DNA of 64,000 nt from Cymodocea nodosa (taxonomy: Eukaryota; Streptophyta; Magnoliopsida; Alismatales; Cymodoceaceae). Positions 49,030 to 61,031 of the stretch are shown here, one piece after another (the first letter of the stretch is position 1; each line of letters starts with the position of its first letter). Location of the stretch: positions 5,890,001 through 5,954,000 of the forward strand of contig JAZBRI010000004.1 in assembly GCA_036874045.1 (NCBI GenBank). Reading direction: 5' to 3'. Position numbers and translations under genes: made by a program. The notes under the pieces are model-generated. The model was not told the origin of the DNA and searched no databases. It saw only the letters and a program-made list of their open reading frames with translations.

Positions 49030-51999
49030 TCAAGGATCACCTGTACAAAGTAAAATCTCTGGCACTGATGCAGGATCAAGCTCCCAGCAGTCCCGCAATT
49101 TACCACCTCTTTCCTCAGATAATCGAAAAGATGGAATGCAATGAGAAAACCTTATCCATCCAGAACGGGGAAATTCCATAAAGGCATTACCATCAACATC
49201 TCTCCTTTGTTTGAAAACCGCAAAATAGCCTTTTACCTTCTCCAGAAACTTAACTTTTATTACAGATGAAGTACGTGAAATGACTTCCACCAAATCATAT
49301 TCGCATTGATCAACATCAGATTTCTCCCATCCTATATTCCAGTTTTTATATACTGCCCAAACTTGACCAACATTTGGATAAATGTAATAATGATTTTTCT
49401 TTTCTGCAGCTTCAGCATTTACTTGGTGAGAAAATGCTTCAGCATTATCATATATTCCATGATACATCTTACCAAACAAAACTTTGTATTTCCCAGACCC
49501 AAGGTTTAGATTCTTTTTATACCATTTGATCTCCTCAGCCAGCATTGGGCAGACGTCAAGCCAGGTCACATGCACCTTGAAAGGATTAATTTCAACTTTT
49601 GTTACCATAGCATAATAACTGGGAAACCCATCTGTGTCACTATAAAGCGCCCAAATTTGTCCAGACTGAAACCTGTCGGTGTTTTTTTCAGATTCAAAAC
49701 TATTGAATTCTGTATCTGGGTACTCAAAGAAAACGGGTCCAGATGAATGGTGAGTTCTTCCTCGATCCTTTTCAAAGGTTTCACTGACATTGTTGGGCAA
49801 AACATCTCCAGCATTTGACTGGAGATGTTCTCTTATGTCCTCTTCATGTTTCTTGACAACTGAAGGATCAGAACAAGCTTCAGAATTTCTTTTAAATTTG
49901 TCTTCAACTTTTACATTTATCTGCTCAAAGCTAATAGAAGGAAAAACGATATCAAGATTTGGTGGCAAAGAACCAGTGTCAAGTTCATATGATCCTTGTG
50001 GAATTCCTTTTCTTTCCTCTCCAGACATTTTATACGAAGGTACCATGTGGGAAAACTTGAGGATTTCATTAGGTAGCATTTTTAGTACATCATTTTCCTC
50101 ATCTATGGCTCGTGCAAATAGGCTGACAAAGCCCTTCACCTTAATCAAGCGTGCAACTATAACACCAGTAGCATGTGTAAAATCTGAAAGAACTTCCACA
50201 ACTTCATACTTGTATGATCTGTGATTTTCTGGGTCAGACTTCCAATTGATGTTCCAGTCCTTGTACAAAGCCCAAATCTCACCCTTTTTTGGGTGTAACA
50301 CATAACTATTTTTTCTGGGACCATTTTCCCAGAACATAATATGGGAAAACATTGAAAGAGCCTCAGAACTTTGTGTTTTACCAAGTTTAAAGATGCCACA
50401 ACCTACAGGCAAGTCGTTACAAGACCATTCATTCTCAGATTGATCTGAAGGGTCATATTCTAGCCAAGTGTATTGGACCTTGAAACCACGTGAGAAAACA
50501 TTCTTGATGCGAGCATAAAACCGTGGCATACCATCTAAATCATCATACAGAGCCCATATCTGATTACTAGCAAAAAGACTTGCATTCCTGTTCTTTTGGA
50601 AGTCATAAAATTCAGTGTCAGGAAAGGATAACAGGTCGTCATTTTCACTGGAATCAGTGTTAACCTTTGAATTAGTTTCAGACATGGAAATTTTTTCCTC
50701 TTCAACTTCTCTTTCATGGGTTTGTGAATCTCCATTGTGATCTCCAGCCTCATCAGATCCTAAATGCACCTTATCAGTGTGATCGGATTGACAAGATGAT
50801 GCATCCATTTTTGGCCTTTTCAAAGAACTCACGAAGTCATCATCACTAGTTCCATGTTCATCATCAGATAGACTTTCATTGTAGGTGACATTTTGCTTTT
50901 GCTTCTGTCTTGTGGATCTTCGAGGATTTTGATAAACACTGGTATCCACATTCTTAGCATGACTATCATATCCTTTAACCTCTTCTTCACTGTCACTGCT
51001 CTCTGTATCACTAGATTGGGCAACTGATTTTCTTCTTTTTTTTGCTTTTGGGTTTCCATGAGAATCAGGAATCTGCCCACTATTTTTTGCGTCTTTAAGA
51101 TTGATCTTCTGGAAGTTTGCTTTGTTTTCATTTGCAGGATCATTGTCCATTTGACTATCTTCTTTAACCTTGTCTGTAGATCTGTCTCCAGTTCCAACAT
51201 TTCTAGAGGGCTCTGACACTGTAGGCTTCACAGAAGTATTTCCCTGAAACCTTACGTTAGAAAAACCAGAATTACCTTGCTGGTTGCTATTCTGATTCAT
51301 TCCCATAAACGATCCCTGTGTATTTAGATCAAATGCAGTAAAATTTCTGCAGCAATTTCGACATATAACATTTCTATTCAAAATATTCAGATAATATTGA
51401 TATTTTATGGCACAGAAAGGACAAGTTGTCCAAAATGTCTGTGAACCTGATGGATGTGCTTCCTTTTGTTTCTGTGATTCATGCATCCTTGCATGTGAAG
51501 CATGACTTCCAAATTTATTTGAAGCAGCAGGATGCACCCTAACATAAGAATTCTGATTTGGATACTGAGTTTGACATTGTGATCTTGAAGTAACAGCCCT
51601 GAATGCATTTCTCTTTATGTCATAAAGTGAACGCTTTCCCTTGTCAGTAAGTGTCAAATGTGCTTCTCCTATTAGCTTGAAAGCTGCCTCCGCACCTGCA
51701 AATTTGTTTTTGTCAGGGTGAAGCAAAAGAGCAAGCTTCCTGTACTGTTTTTTGATAACTGATTCATCTTCTTTGCCATCTACTTGAAGAATTCTATACC
51801 AATCTACAGTCCCATTAACCTGCATAGAAGCAGCACAATGCACTTCACAAACTGTAAGCATTTGTGAGATGTTCTCAAGAGCAGGACACAACTTTTGAGC
51901 CTTGAGAGCAATTTTTTTAGCAGCAACAAAGTCTTTTGTTTCCATCTTTTTTTCAGCAATGGCCATGGCTCTGAGAGCCTCTTCCTTGTTGCACTCCAT
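49030..51999 (-). CDS. DnaJ (HSP40) protein with two DUF3444 domains
   Basis: Single-exon 989-residue protein; the ATG at 51999 begins MECNKEEALRAMAIAEKK, the usual start of this plant family. An N-terminal helical region (1-60) is followed by a J domain (66-130) with the Hsp70-stimulating HPD at 94-96. A zinc ribbon follows (C193, C196, C213, C216). The middle (240-440) is a long charged, disordered segment with a KKRRK-type nuclear signal near 318. Two DUF3444 domains sit at about 450-670 and 755-970, each beginning with an IWALY motif (NQIWALYDD, GQIWALYSD). As a J protein it should recruit Hsp70. The DUF3444 function is not well known, and nuclear or histone-related roles reported for relatives are only suggestive here. 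A leader intron is likely: an acceptor AG lies 14 bases upstream of the ATG, and a GTAAGA donor lies near 53672. Confidence 0.93.
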   Translation of the reverse strand: MECNKEEALRAMAIAEKKMETKDFVAAKKIALKAQKLCPALENISQMLTVCEVHCAASMQVNGTVDWYRILQVDGKEDESVIKKQYRKLALLLHPDKNKFAGAEAAFKLIGEAHLTLTDKGKRSLYDIKRNAFRAVTSRSQCQTQYPNQNSYVRVHPAASNKFGSHASHARMHESQKQKEAHPSGSQTFWTTCPFCAIKYQYYLNILNRNVICRNCCRNFTAFDLNTQGSFMGMNQNSNQQGNSGFSNVRFQGNTSVKPTVSEPSRNVGTGDRSTDKVKEDSQMDNDPANENKANFQKINLKDAKNSGQIPDSHGNPKAKKRRKSVAQSSDTESSDSEEEVKGYDSHAKNVDTSVYQNPRRSTRQKQKQNVTYNESLSDDEHGTSDDDFVSSLKRPKMDASSCQSDHTDKVHLGSDEAGDHNGDSQTHEREVEEEKISMSETNSKVNTDSSENDDLLSFPDTEFYDFQKNRNASLFASNQIWALYDDLDGMPRFYARIKNVFSRGFKVQYTWLEYDPSDQSENEWSCNDLPVGCGIFKLGKTQSSEALSMFSHIMFWENGPRKNSYVLHPKKGEIWALYKDWNINWKSDPENHRSYKYEVVEVLSDFTHATGVIVARLIKVKGFVSLFARAIDEENDVLKMLPNEILKFSHMVPSYKMSGEERKGIPQGSYELDTGSLPPNLDIVFPSISFEQINVKVEDKFKRNSEACSDPSVVKKHEEDIREHLQSNAGDVLPNNVSETFEKDRGRTHHSSGPVFFEYPDTEFNSFESEKNTDRFQSGQIWALYSDTDGFPSYYAMVTKVEINPFKVHVTWLDVCPMLAEEIKWYKKNLNLGSGKYKVLFGKMYHGIYDNAEAFSHQVNAEAAEKKNHYYIYPNVGQVWAVYKNWNIGWEKSDVDQCEYDLVEVISRTSSVIKVKFLEKVKGYFAVFKQRRDVDGNAFMEFPRSGWIRFSHCIPSFRLSEERGGKLRDCWELDPASVPEILLCTGDP

Positions 52000-53920
52000 T
52001 ATAATAGAAAGCTATAACAACAAACCAAAGGGGTTGATCGGCATGCTCTTAACTGACAAAAACAAAATATATGGAGAAATCGTAACAGTTCACTACCAAA
52101 ACATACTTAGAAGCACAATGCTGTCTTTCCGTTCCCTCTCCAACAACAAGTTTAACACTTTATATAGTCTAGCAATAATTGATCACAATCCTTGTGCCTA
52201 TGACAGAAACAAAACATCTATGACTTAATAAAAGCAAAAAAAAGTAAAAAGACATTTAAGACAACTGAGAATAAGCAAAACATCCAAAGGAACAAAGAAA
52301 CAACGAACATTTAAGACAGGTCAATCTTTTTTATGTTATATATAATTCAATACAATTGATGCATGGATGTATGCATTATCAACTCAAATAATGCTAAATA
52401 ACATTGAAATACAAAAAATAATAACATAAAAATAAAATACATTAAGATTAACATCATAATATTAAAAATAGACACATTAACATCTAAATGTATTAAAAAT
52501 ATTCAGTTTACTTTCTTTCAATGAATCCTAACTAACACTTATGGATCTTGCTAGATCTGGCAAGGTTACAATCATAACAAATTAAGGACCTTAAATCTTC
52601 TATGGATATAACTAAGGGTATGAGAAAATTTTGTGCCAATGAAAACTAAGGTGAGAATATGAAGAAGTAGAAAAATTCTACTTCTTTGAGCGTGAATTCT
52701 AAATTAAATTATTTTATTTTTTAAAATGTAGCAAATATTTGTTTAATGAATTGAAATCTAGGAGGAGGAAAATTCTGTACTTACCAAACACACCTAAACC
52801 ATCTTATACGATTTCTTTTATTTACCCTTAATTTTTGTAATTCTACTCTATTTCAAAGCATAATAAATCTTTTGAATTGCATCTTTATGGATCCTTTCTC
52901 ACCTCCCACCTAAAGAAGCATCTCAAAACTTAGAAACACTCACTGGTTTTCCTTTAATTGGAGATGAAGGTACTTAACATTGACACCAAGTTTGATTCCA
53001 ACATCTTCCACTACACATCTGAAAAAAGTTCAATTAATTAGCGATATGAACACATAATTTACATGGATGAATCAACTAAGATTGTAAAGCCAATAATTAT
53101 ATTAGAGGAATGATTTCAATGTTGATGAATGTATGGAAGATACTTGGATGATAAAGGTCTTGTTAGGAGGAAGAAATCAATAAATTGTAAAAAATAAACT
53201 CGTTAACACAAGTAATATGCTTCAAGATTGACAGACACATACAAAATGTACTTATAACAGAGAGAACGTGACGACTAAAAGAAAACATTCCAAACCATAG
53301 AAAGTCATCTACGTATCGTTTCTCTGACCAAATCTCACCATTTTTGTCTTCTTTCACAACATCGCATCAACTGAGTAGCTACCTAATAAGTGAGTTCCAT
53401 GTTTCCCTAAACATACGGGGAGGGCTTGCGATAGCCAAAAGCTTTCCTCCGCAAAAATATTTACTTCAAAATAACAGAAGGGTCGTCCCACACCAACAAA
53501 ATCATGCATGGTGATCGGATAAACCCAGCGCAATCGCCCATCCAAGTTCTCAATCCCGAGTCTGAAGCAGAAAAACCAGTGACGACAGCTGTGTTATCTA
53601 CAGTAACACATTCACGCACACGAAACGAGAGCTAAAAACCCTAACATAACACAGAAAACCCAAATTTCTTACAATTGAACGATAGAAGAAAAACAAAATC
53701 GTATCGTAAGAACCCTAGCGACACCAAGCTGCTCCACGAACACGAGCGTCGTAGTCCAGTGTTTTGAAATAGAGAGGAAAAGTAGATGTGAAAGAGCAGG
53801 GAGCGGACCGCCCGTTCACCGGGCGAAGGAGGCGGAGGAAGGAAGAACGAGGGCACGGGGTGGTGGTGAAGAAATCGGAGCAAAAAAAAGAAAGCGATTT
53901 TTGTGCGTTCCATAATGGGT
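52000..53920 (-). other. DnaJ gene leader region with probable 5'-UTR intron
   Basis: On the minus strand TTGTTGTTATAG, an acceptor, precedes the ATG by 14 bases. About 1.65 kb upstream, CAATTGTAAGAAATT offers a good donor (near 53672). The first non-coding exon would lie between that donor and about 53900, in GC-rich promoter-proximal sequence (53790-53870). The intervening intron has no recognised element. Confidence 0.5.
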
Positions 53921-56900
53921 ATTTTTAAAGAGTTAAATTTCTAATAAATTTAATTTTGATAAACGTAATTATTATTATTATAAAATGATAATTGGAATTA
54001 TAATTTATTTAAAAAAAAAATATTACATCATGATACCGATGTGATGTATCTTAAAGTTATCTGAAAAGTTCACGTCCTCGCAAATTTATCTTTAAACGCG
54101 TTGATTACGTGCAGATAATATTTTAAAAGAATTATTAAACTTGCAAAAAAAGGGTATTACTTCTGTAACTTGGAAGATAAATCATAAACAGAAAAGTGTC
54201 GCATGTGCGGTTATAAATGATTTTTTCACCACGGTGAATGTAACTTTTTGAATATTTTGTTTTTAAAGTTTAAATATAATTAATGCTAGACAATAATATT
54301 AAAAATTACGAATATAGGTAATACTATTAATTCTAATTTAATTAACGGTACAAATTTATTAACAAGTATTTGTATTAACGTTAACTAGTAATCATAATAC
54401 AAAAATATTAATAAATATTGATACGAATATATAAAACCAATATTGATATTATTATAACAATTGGTAGAACGATAATAACGATAATAACAACCACCGTCAC
54501 CTCCAGCATCAACCGCATAACATCAATCATCAATGGTAGTTTAATTAATTGAAATAGCTGGATTGGCTAGAGACAACAGTAGTCGTAGTTCTCATCACAT
54601 GCGAGCACGAAAATTAATATTATAAAAAAAACGTTATCGACGGTATAGCATAAACAATCTTTTATTTCATAATTAACAATGTGTTAGTTTTAAACGCAAA
54701 TCAAGACACTACCATGATAAAAATAAATAAAGAAATAAATAATCGTACCCAATATTTTCCTTCTAAAAGCTCATCGCATCAAAGTAACATAAAAATCCTG
54801 ATCTCAAACGATCGTAGACGAGGTTTGCACTTTGCAATCAAACAACAATGAAATATTTTCACTTGTCGTTAAACAACATTGAAAGCTATTTATTTATGTC
54901 CAAGGTTGCGAAAATCAGATTTCATCGTCTCGTTCAATCGTCCATCCTCCAGGAGTAAAAAGAATGTCCAGTTTTGCAGACAGACTGATATTTACCTTTC
55001 CTGTGAAGTACTTCCTGTTTGAATACCACCCCGCTCATCTTAAGCAGTTCAAAAAAATTTCTCAAATTTTTAAGTTAGATACTCCCCCACTCACTTGTCT
55101 CATGAAAAATATTTTCTAGTTCTCATCTGATTCAGAATAAAGTATTGAATATATCAATGTTAAACTACATGCAAAAATATATTTTCAACATTTTTTATTT
55201 AATGTTATCAACAATCAATTATAATTGTACAATAATATAATTTAAAAAATGATAAGCACAGTTACCAAACTTTATAAACACATGAAGTTAACATCAGTGA
55301 ACAATGCATGTAGTTAACTGACAATTAAATGATATCACTGAGGATGGGATCTTTCAAAAACACCAGATTTCTTGCTTTCTCTTGGTCATCCAGTGGTTAT
55401 AACTCATCCTTAAAAAATTTTGAACGGTGATGATTACTTTATCAATGAAACTAATATTTTATCTTTCCAAAGCTGCTACATACACCAACGCCCATGTATC
55501 ATGTGGCCATCACCTACCATGCAAAGAGTAATTGATTAAAATGTCTTGGGAAGAAAAGAAGTGCCCACAGTCATGGTCGCCGATGGTGTCACCAGTGACT
55601 TTTTTCTTCTTTTGTAAATTAGGAGTAGAGATATATAAAAGACCCAAAAGTCACTACAGGGAAAAATTGTTCACAAGGTATACAAAAAGCTAAATGATAA
55701 AAGGACATGCAAATCAAAATTGCCAAGGCAACAGACAAGTAAAATACAAAAAGACCAGGCATTAATCTTCAGCTTCATTCTTAACAATATCAGTCCAACT
55801 TCAAAAATTAAGGATAGATCCAATCTCAAGCTGTTTAGATTTCATTGAAAATATCCTTGTCAATCCTTGAAGATCGATTCTCTAATTAAAACAAAGATAA
55901 ATCCGTGATTTTAGAGAATATTGAACTGATATTTCAAGACAAATCTATAAAAACTAGATTATTCCTATTAATCCAAGCAATCCAGAAGAAAAAGGCAAAA
56001 AGCTGCTGGTGCTGTTACTTTCTGTTGGTGCTTTAGGAGAAAAGGCTGAAACATGGCATCCAAAACCTGCCACTAAGGACAACATGAGAATAAAGAAATT
56101 CATAACTCCAACTTTTTTGGTAAAAAAAAAAAAGTTGATGACATTGTTCCAGAGAATCCCTTCTCGGTCTTGGGTTTCAATCATTACATCAACTAAAATT
56201 GTGTAGACAGTGAGAATTTCTACGGAGACTGTAATCAATACACAATGAAATAAACATGCAAAAACAAAAAAGAAAGCTGTACCACTTGAAAAAAAAAAAC
56301 AAAGTTAGTGGTGCCAAATGGAACACCAGAAATAATGAGAGTTGCACTTGAGAAAAAGTACAAAGGCAGGTCAACTCCATGGCAGAATCAACTCTGTGAG
56401 AACGAAATTAAAGTTGAAAACAAGCCGACAAGAAAAAAACATCCTTAAGGCCTTCTTTGTTGCATCATCATCTTCATTCTAAGAAGTCAAACAACCATAT
56501 AGTGTTTGATTAGTCAGCTGTAAGGTTTGAGAAAGAGAGCACAAGAAAGGGGATCCGAACCAGGAGAAAATTGTCTCACAGAAATCCGGGAATTGGACTT
56601 CATCATATATATTAATTTATATCGACTCTGGAAATCTAAAACAATGTTTGAATTCTATTGTGTAAATATAGAATGAATTAGTGAATGAATCATATAATCG
56701 GAGATTGCAAGAAATGATATCCAACAGGGATATGAGAACTCGTATCTGCTAGTAGGCACGCCTAAACAAAAAAAAGAAGAAGATAGCATGTTAAATCCTT
56801 AATAGAATTTTTCTACTCCCGTGCCATTTCAATGAAAATACTATGGAAAATCTTGAGGAAGAGGACATGCATTGGTTTCAAATGCATATGTTAAATATAT

Positions 56901-59103
56901 AGCTTGGGAGTTTTCAAACAAAAAGAGATACTCATGAATTTGGAAGAAATTCAAGAAAAACAAAGACGTTAAATGACCAGAGTAAACTTAAAGGCAGTAG
57001 GAAGATAACCATTGTACCGAGCAAGGAAGCCAAGAAATTCACCTGATCCAATTTCAAAATGCATCATTTTCCATGTTCACCAGCTACTTGTCAGAGAAAG
57101 ATGCTGTTGCATTACACTTCAAGAAGGATCACTTCCTTGTCTTGGCAGGTAGAGATAATAACTCAATGAATTCTAATTTCGAAACCAATCACCTCAACCA
57201 CGATAAGTTTATCTGCAATAACAAAAGCATCCATTCCACGTGAGAGGATATATAGCACCTATGCAGGAAGGTTCTGACCTCAAAATAGAAAGGGTAATAG
57301 ACTACTCTCCACCAAAAAGTACCAAATATTAAAACGATCACCACAACTTTGATAATGATATCAGTCACAACAACATAAAAATCCTTTAAAAGAACAAAAT
57401 TGAAGAGCTAGACATTTTTCACACGAGTGCAAAACCTAAGCAGGACATGCTGAAACAGGAAAATCACCAATAAAAAATGAGAAAATGCTTGGTCGATAAT
57501 TGGGAGATAAATAATACATAAATGATCAAGAGAATAACCTCAAAAGTACATTTACCTTGTTTATTTTCCGATTTTCTTTCAATGAAAAATGAAACAAGGT
57601 GGAGATGATCTTCAAGAAACACTTACATTCAATTGCATGGTTCAAATAAACTCTTTCATGGCTCAAAAACTGACTTAGCTAGAGAGGAAGACAACCAAGA
57701 TATAAACAGGGGAATATCTAGAGTCATCTATCCTGATAGAAGACAGCATTTTCCTTTTCTTCTATTCTTTAGTACCATGAAAATTCCTGTGGCAAGGAAC
57801 CAAATATGCATTACAATTTCTTTGGCTCAATAAATGACCAATAATAAGTTTAAGATGCAGATGAGATAGTCACAAATATAAGAAAGTTACGACATTATAG
57901 AAAAACAAAAAGACAAGTAGCTTCCCAGAGAATTCAGATTTGAAATGCAAACAACGGTGAATTAAGATTTTTTTAATTTGGTAATGATTGTTGGAACTAG
58001 TATTTGAAAGTAGTCGGGAATACGACAACACACAATCTGGATCAACTAAATTGATTAAATTCAAATGGAATCCATGGCGAATTAAAATTGTAAATGAAGA
58101 GTAGAGAAAAAGATAGCCCAATAAAGATGGATGCAAAAAATATTGAGTACCACGTGCAAATAGAACATCTTCCTTTCTCCAAAAGCAACAAATTTAAAAC
58201 AGTGAAATAATTTATGCAAGGGAATCCAAAAAATGGTAGAAAATCCAGTTCTCAGACCTAAAAAGTAACCTGACTGCTTGTGCATTACAGAACAGAAGCT
58301 AGTTAAAGGTGGTTAATTGGGGGTTCTAGTGGGCAGCAAAACCATACACAACCAACAGACAGTACATGCTGAATCTGGTCTGATCAAAAGGTCCAAATTA
58401 CTAAAATTAGACCAGTAGGATTATATTATCTTCTCCCAAATTAACAATGAAATAACATGGAAAAACATAACATACTATGGAATCAATTAATGGCATACTA
58501 CTCACAAAACAATTCTCTATCAAATAAATGAAGATGACACAAAGAAGGCAAAAGGGTATTGTTAGCCTAACCTAATTTGAACACCCAGTGACAAGGAAGC
58601 ATGCAAGCAAATATTTAAAAAGACTGCAATAGAGAGAAAAAAAGAAAAGAAAAAGCAGATGCTGAAGCAAACTCTAACATTGCAAAATTCGAAGACAACA
58701 CAAATAGATAAAATGTCACTAAGGCAAGCAACATGCAAAAGGATTAATTGCATCCATGGTATAAACCGGGCAAAAGTTTTGTAACATGGAGAACTTACCA
58801 AAGTGGCTGTTGCATCTGTGGAGGTTGCCTTTCAATTGAAGAAGAATTATGGGATGGCATAGGCATGAACTCATCAACATCTGGCAAACAAAATTATCTG
58901 GCCACCAGTGAGCACTCAACTTTACAGTTGAGATTTTTTCCCCCCACGTGTCAAATGGCAAATGCTACAAGAATATGAAACTGCGTGCCTGGAAACAGCA
59001 GCAATCACAAATGGTTATTACATTGCTTTAATAATAAAATCCAGACACTCACTTTTCTGGTACTTTAACCAATAATAGTTAAGAGAAAAATCTGATGATC
59101 TGA
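53921..59103. other. DnaJ upstream region and PPR 3' flank
   Basis: This holds the DnaJ promoter side (AT-rich to about 55 kb) and the PPR gene's 3' flank. The latter has splice-like signals at 59052 (GTGAGT donor), 58880 (acceptor) and 58798 (GTAAGT donor), consistent with 3'-UTR introns. One short secreted-type open frame at 55954-56103 is listed separately. Nothing else was recognised. Confidence 0.5.
55954..56103 (-). CDS. Possible 49-residue secreted peptide (low confidence)
   Basis: The frame from the ATG at 56103 starts with a signal-peptide-like stretch (MNFFILMLSLVAGFGCHVSA). A short Pro/Ser/Thr segment follows (FSPKAPTESNST), then a hydrophobic tail (FLPFSSGLLGLIGII), then stop. 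This order, signal peptide, short hydroxyproline-type segment and GPI-like tail, resembles arabinogalactan peptides, but the sequence does not match the usual AG-peptide pattern. It may be a chance frame or a UTR. Codon evidence is too short to decide. Confidence 0.25.
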   Translation of the reverse strand: MNFFILMLSLVAGFGCHVSAFSPKAPTESNSTSSFLPFSSGLLGLIGII

Positions 59104-60984
59104 TCAGCAAAAACATGGATTCCTCATTTCAGCATCCAAATGACTCAATGTTGACGATACGTTCTGTTGCAAAGGAAAGCAAGTACCACTTGAAAAGAGG
59201 AAAACTGTGTTCCTGATATCAATCCAACTAAAACCAGGTAACTTCTTGACTCCATGATCAATCATTGCCTTCCTAACTTTCTCTGCCTCTCCCCACTCAC
59301 CACTTGCACAATACATGTTTGACAGCATCACATACCCCACCTCCTTGTAAGGCTCCATAGTCACAAGCTCTTCTCCAACATTCCTGGCAATCTCCAATTC
59401 ACCATGCAATGTGGATGCTCCAAGTAGTGCCTTCGATGAGTCAATTGTTTGGCAACCAACCAAATTTGAGTTATCTTTCAGTAGTCTTTTTGCCTCACTC
59501 AAACATCCAGCTCGGCCAAGCATATCAATCACACAAGTCATATGATCCTCTTCTGGGGGCAAACCATGGAAAGATTTCATCAAGTCAAACAGCATGCAGC
59601 CTTCCTTGACAAGGCCTGAATGGCTGCATGCCATCAGTAAGCCTATGAATGTAACCTTGTCTGGCAAAATGGCACGCATCATCATTTCTCGATACACATT
59701 GAAAGCTTTCGATGTGTGACCATGTAAAGCAAATGCAAACAATATTGTATTCCACGAGATTTGATCTTTCATATGAATTTGGCCAAATGCTTGGGTTGAG
59801 CTTCCTATGTCACCACACTTGGCGTACATATTGACCAAGCCATTGCCCACGTATAGACATGAAGCAAAACCACTATGAATCACAAACCCATGGGTCATCC
59901 TACCATATCCCAATATCGCTAAGATGGAACAAGCATGGAGGACAGAACCAAAAGTCAACTCGTCGGGTTGAAGTTTGTGCTTGATCATGGAAACAAAGAG
60001 GGCAAGTGCCTCCTTCCCATTCCCATTTCTGGCATAGCCAGAAATCATAGAAGTCCAGGAGACCACATCCTTATCAGGTGCCTTCGTAAACAAGTGAAGT
60101 GCTTCCCTTATTTCTCCTCCCTTCATGTGTGCGTCGATCATGGCATTCCAAGAGGCTGGTGTTCGAATCTCCATGGACTCAAAAATCTTTTGTGCACATT
60201 TAGACAACCCAAAGTTGGAGTAAAAGCTAATGATTGAGTTGTTGACCACAGTCGACGAGTACCAACCACTCTTGACGACAAAGGAATGCACCATGCAACC
60301 AAAACCCATATCTTCCCACTTCGTGCACGCATTCATTAGGCTGGCGAATGTCCAGAGATCTCTTTCCTCACCCGAGACTAGCATCTCTTTAAACAATCTT
60401 AAAGGTGTCTGAATCTCTCCAAACTGGGAATATCCCGATATCAAAATATTCCAAGCAACCGCTTTCCTCGCAGGCATTTCATCAAAGGTCCGACGAGCGT
60501 TCCCGAAATCTCCCAACCTCGCGTAGGCAAAGAGAAGCGAACACCAAGACACATCGTTCCGCACCGTCATCTGCTGAAACACACCCAGAGCACTCGAAGG
60601 ACACGAGCACTTTCCATACATATCAATCAGTGAATTGCTCACCGGCAAAGAGGACCCATACCCGGAAGAAACCACGAACGCGTGGAACATTTTGCCGGCG
60701 TTCAACACACCAACGTCAGCCGACGCACTCAAGACGGCAGTAAATGTGAAATGGTCCGGCTTGGCACCGGCCATTCCCATCTCGGTGAATAGCGACACGG
60801 CTTTCCGAAAGTCGCCAAAGTGGGCATATCCAGTGATCATGGCGTTCCAAGCGACGGTGTCTTTTTGGGGCATTTTGTCGAACAACTCCCGTGCTAGTTT
60901 GATCGAGCCGGATCGAGCGTACGACCGAATCTTCGACGTCGCCTTGAAAATCTCCATTTCACTGGCAATGCAAACGATCTTCAT
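59104..60984 (-). CDS. Pentatricopeptide repeat (PPR) protein, PLS class with E-type C terminus
   Basis: Intron-free 626-residue protein from the ATG at 60984 (MKIVCIASEMEIFKATSKIR). PLS-type PPR proteins bind organellar RNA, usually in editing or splicing in chloroplasts or mitochondria. Repeats run almost the whole length: DTVAWNAMITGYAHFGDFRK, NDVSWCSLLFAYARLGDFG, DVVSWTSMISGYARNGNGKE and DQISWNTILFAFALHGHTSK are the L/S-type signatures, spaced about 31-36 residues apart. After the last repeats come an E-like region (GASTLHGELEIARNVGEELV, YVMLSNMYCASGEW) and the closing KKLPGFSWIDI. No DYW domain follows; the protein ends in MRNPCFC. The start of the open frame at 61020 is a TTG, so I use the first in-frame ATG. 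A short upstream ORF precedes it. A transit peptide is not obvious. Confidence 0.9.
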   Translation of the reverse strand: MKIVCIASEMEIFKATSKIRSYARSGSIKLARELFDKMPQKDTVAWNAMITGYAHFGDFRKAVSLFTEMGMAGAKPDHFTFTAVLSASADVGVLNAGKMFHAFVVSSGYGSSLPVSNSLIDMYGKCSCPSSALGVFQQMTVRNDVSWCSLLFAYARLGDFGNARRTFDEMPARKAVAWNILISGYSQFGEIQTPLRLFKEMLVSGEERDLWTFASLMNACTKWEDMGFGCMVHSFVVKSGWYSSTVVNNSIISFYSNFGLSKCAQKIFESMEIRTPASWNAMIDAHMKGGEIREALHLFTKAPDKDVVSWTSMISGYARNGNGKEALALFVSMIKHKLQPDELTFGSVLHACSILAILGYGRMTHGFVIHSGFASCLYVGNGLVNMYAKCGDIGSSTQAFGQIHMKDQISWNTILFAFALHGHTSKAFNVYREMMMRAILPDKVTFIGLLMACSHSGLVKEGCMLFDLMKSFHGLPPEEDHMTCVIDMLGRAGCLSEAKRLLKDNSNLVGCQTIDSSKALLGASTLHGELEIARNVGEELVTMEPYKEVGYVMLSNMYCASGEWGEAEKVRKAMIDHGVKKLPGFSWIDIRNTVFLFSSGTCFPLQQNVSSTLSHLDAEMRNPCFC

Positions 60985-60995
60985 CGTCGTCGTCT

Positions 60996-61031
60996 TCAAA
61001 CCACTGCATTCGTCCACCAACCAGTTCCCAT
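60996..61031 (-). promoter_or_regulatory. Upstream ORF in the PPR leader
   Basis: An 11-codon frame (MGTGWWTNAVV) starts at 61031 and stops at 60996, 11 bases before the PPR start codon and in another frame. If the transcript begins upstream of 61031, it could reduce initiation at the PPR ATG. Function is inferred from position only. Confidence 0.4.

Noticed and set aside
57060..57240. Plus-strand open stretch reading AVALHFKKDHFLVLAGRDNN
   Set aside because: Short, no start context or splice borders on both sides, no family recognised.
60985..61020. PPR start at TTG 61020
   Set aside because: Non-ATG start without support; the first in-frame ATG at 60984 precedes the first repeat.
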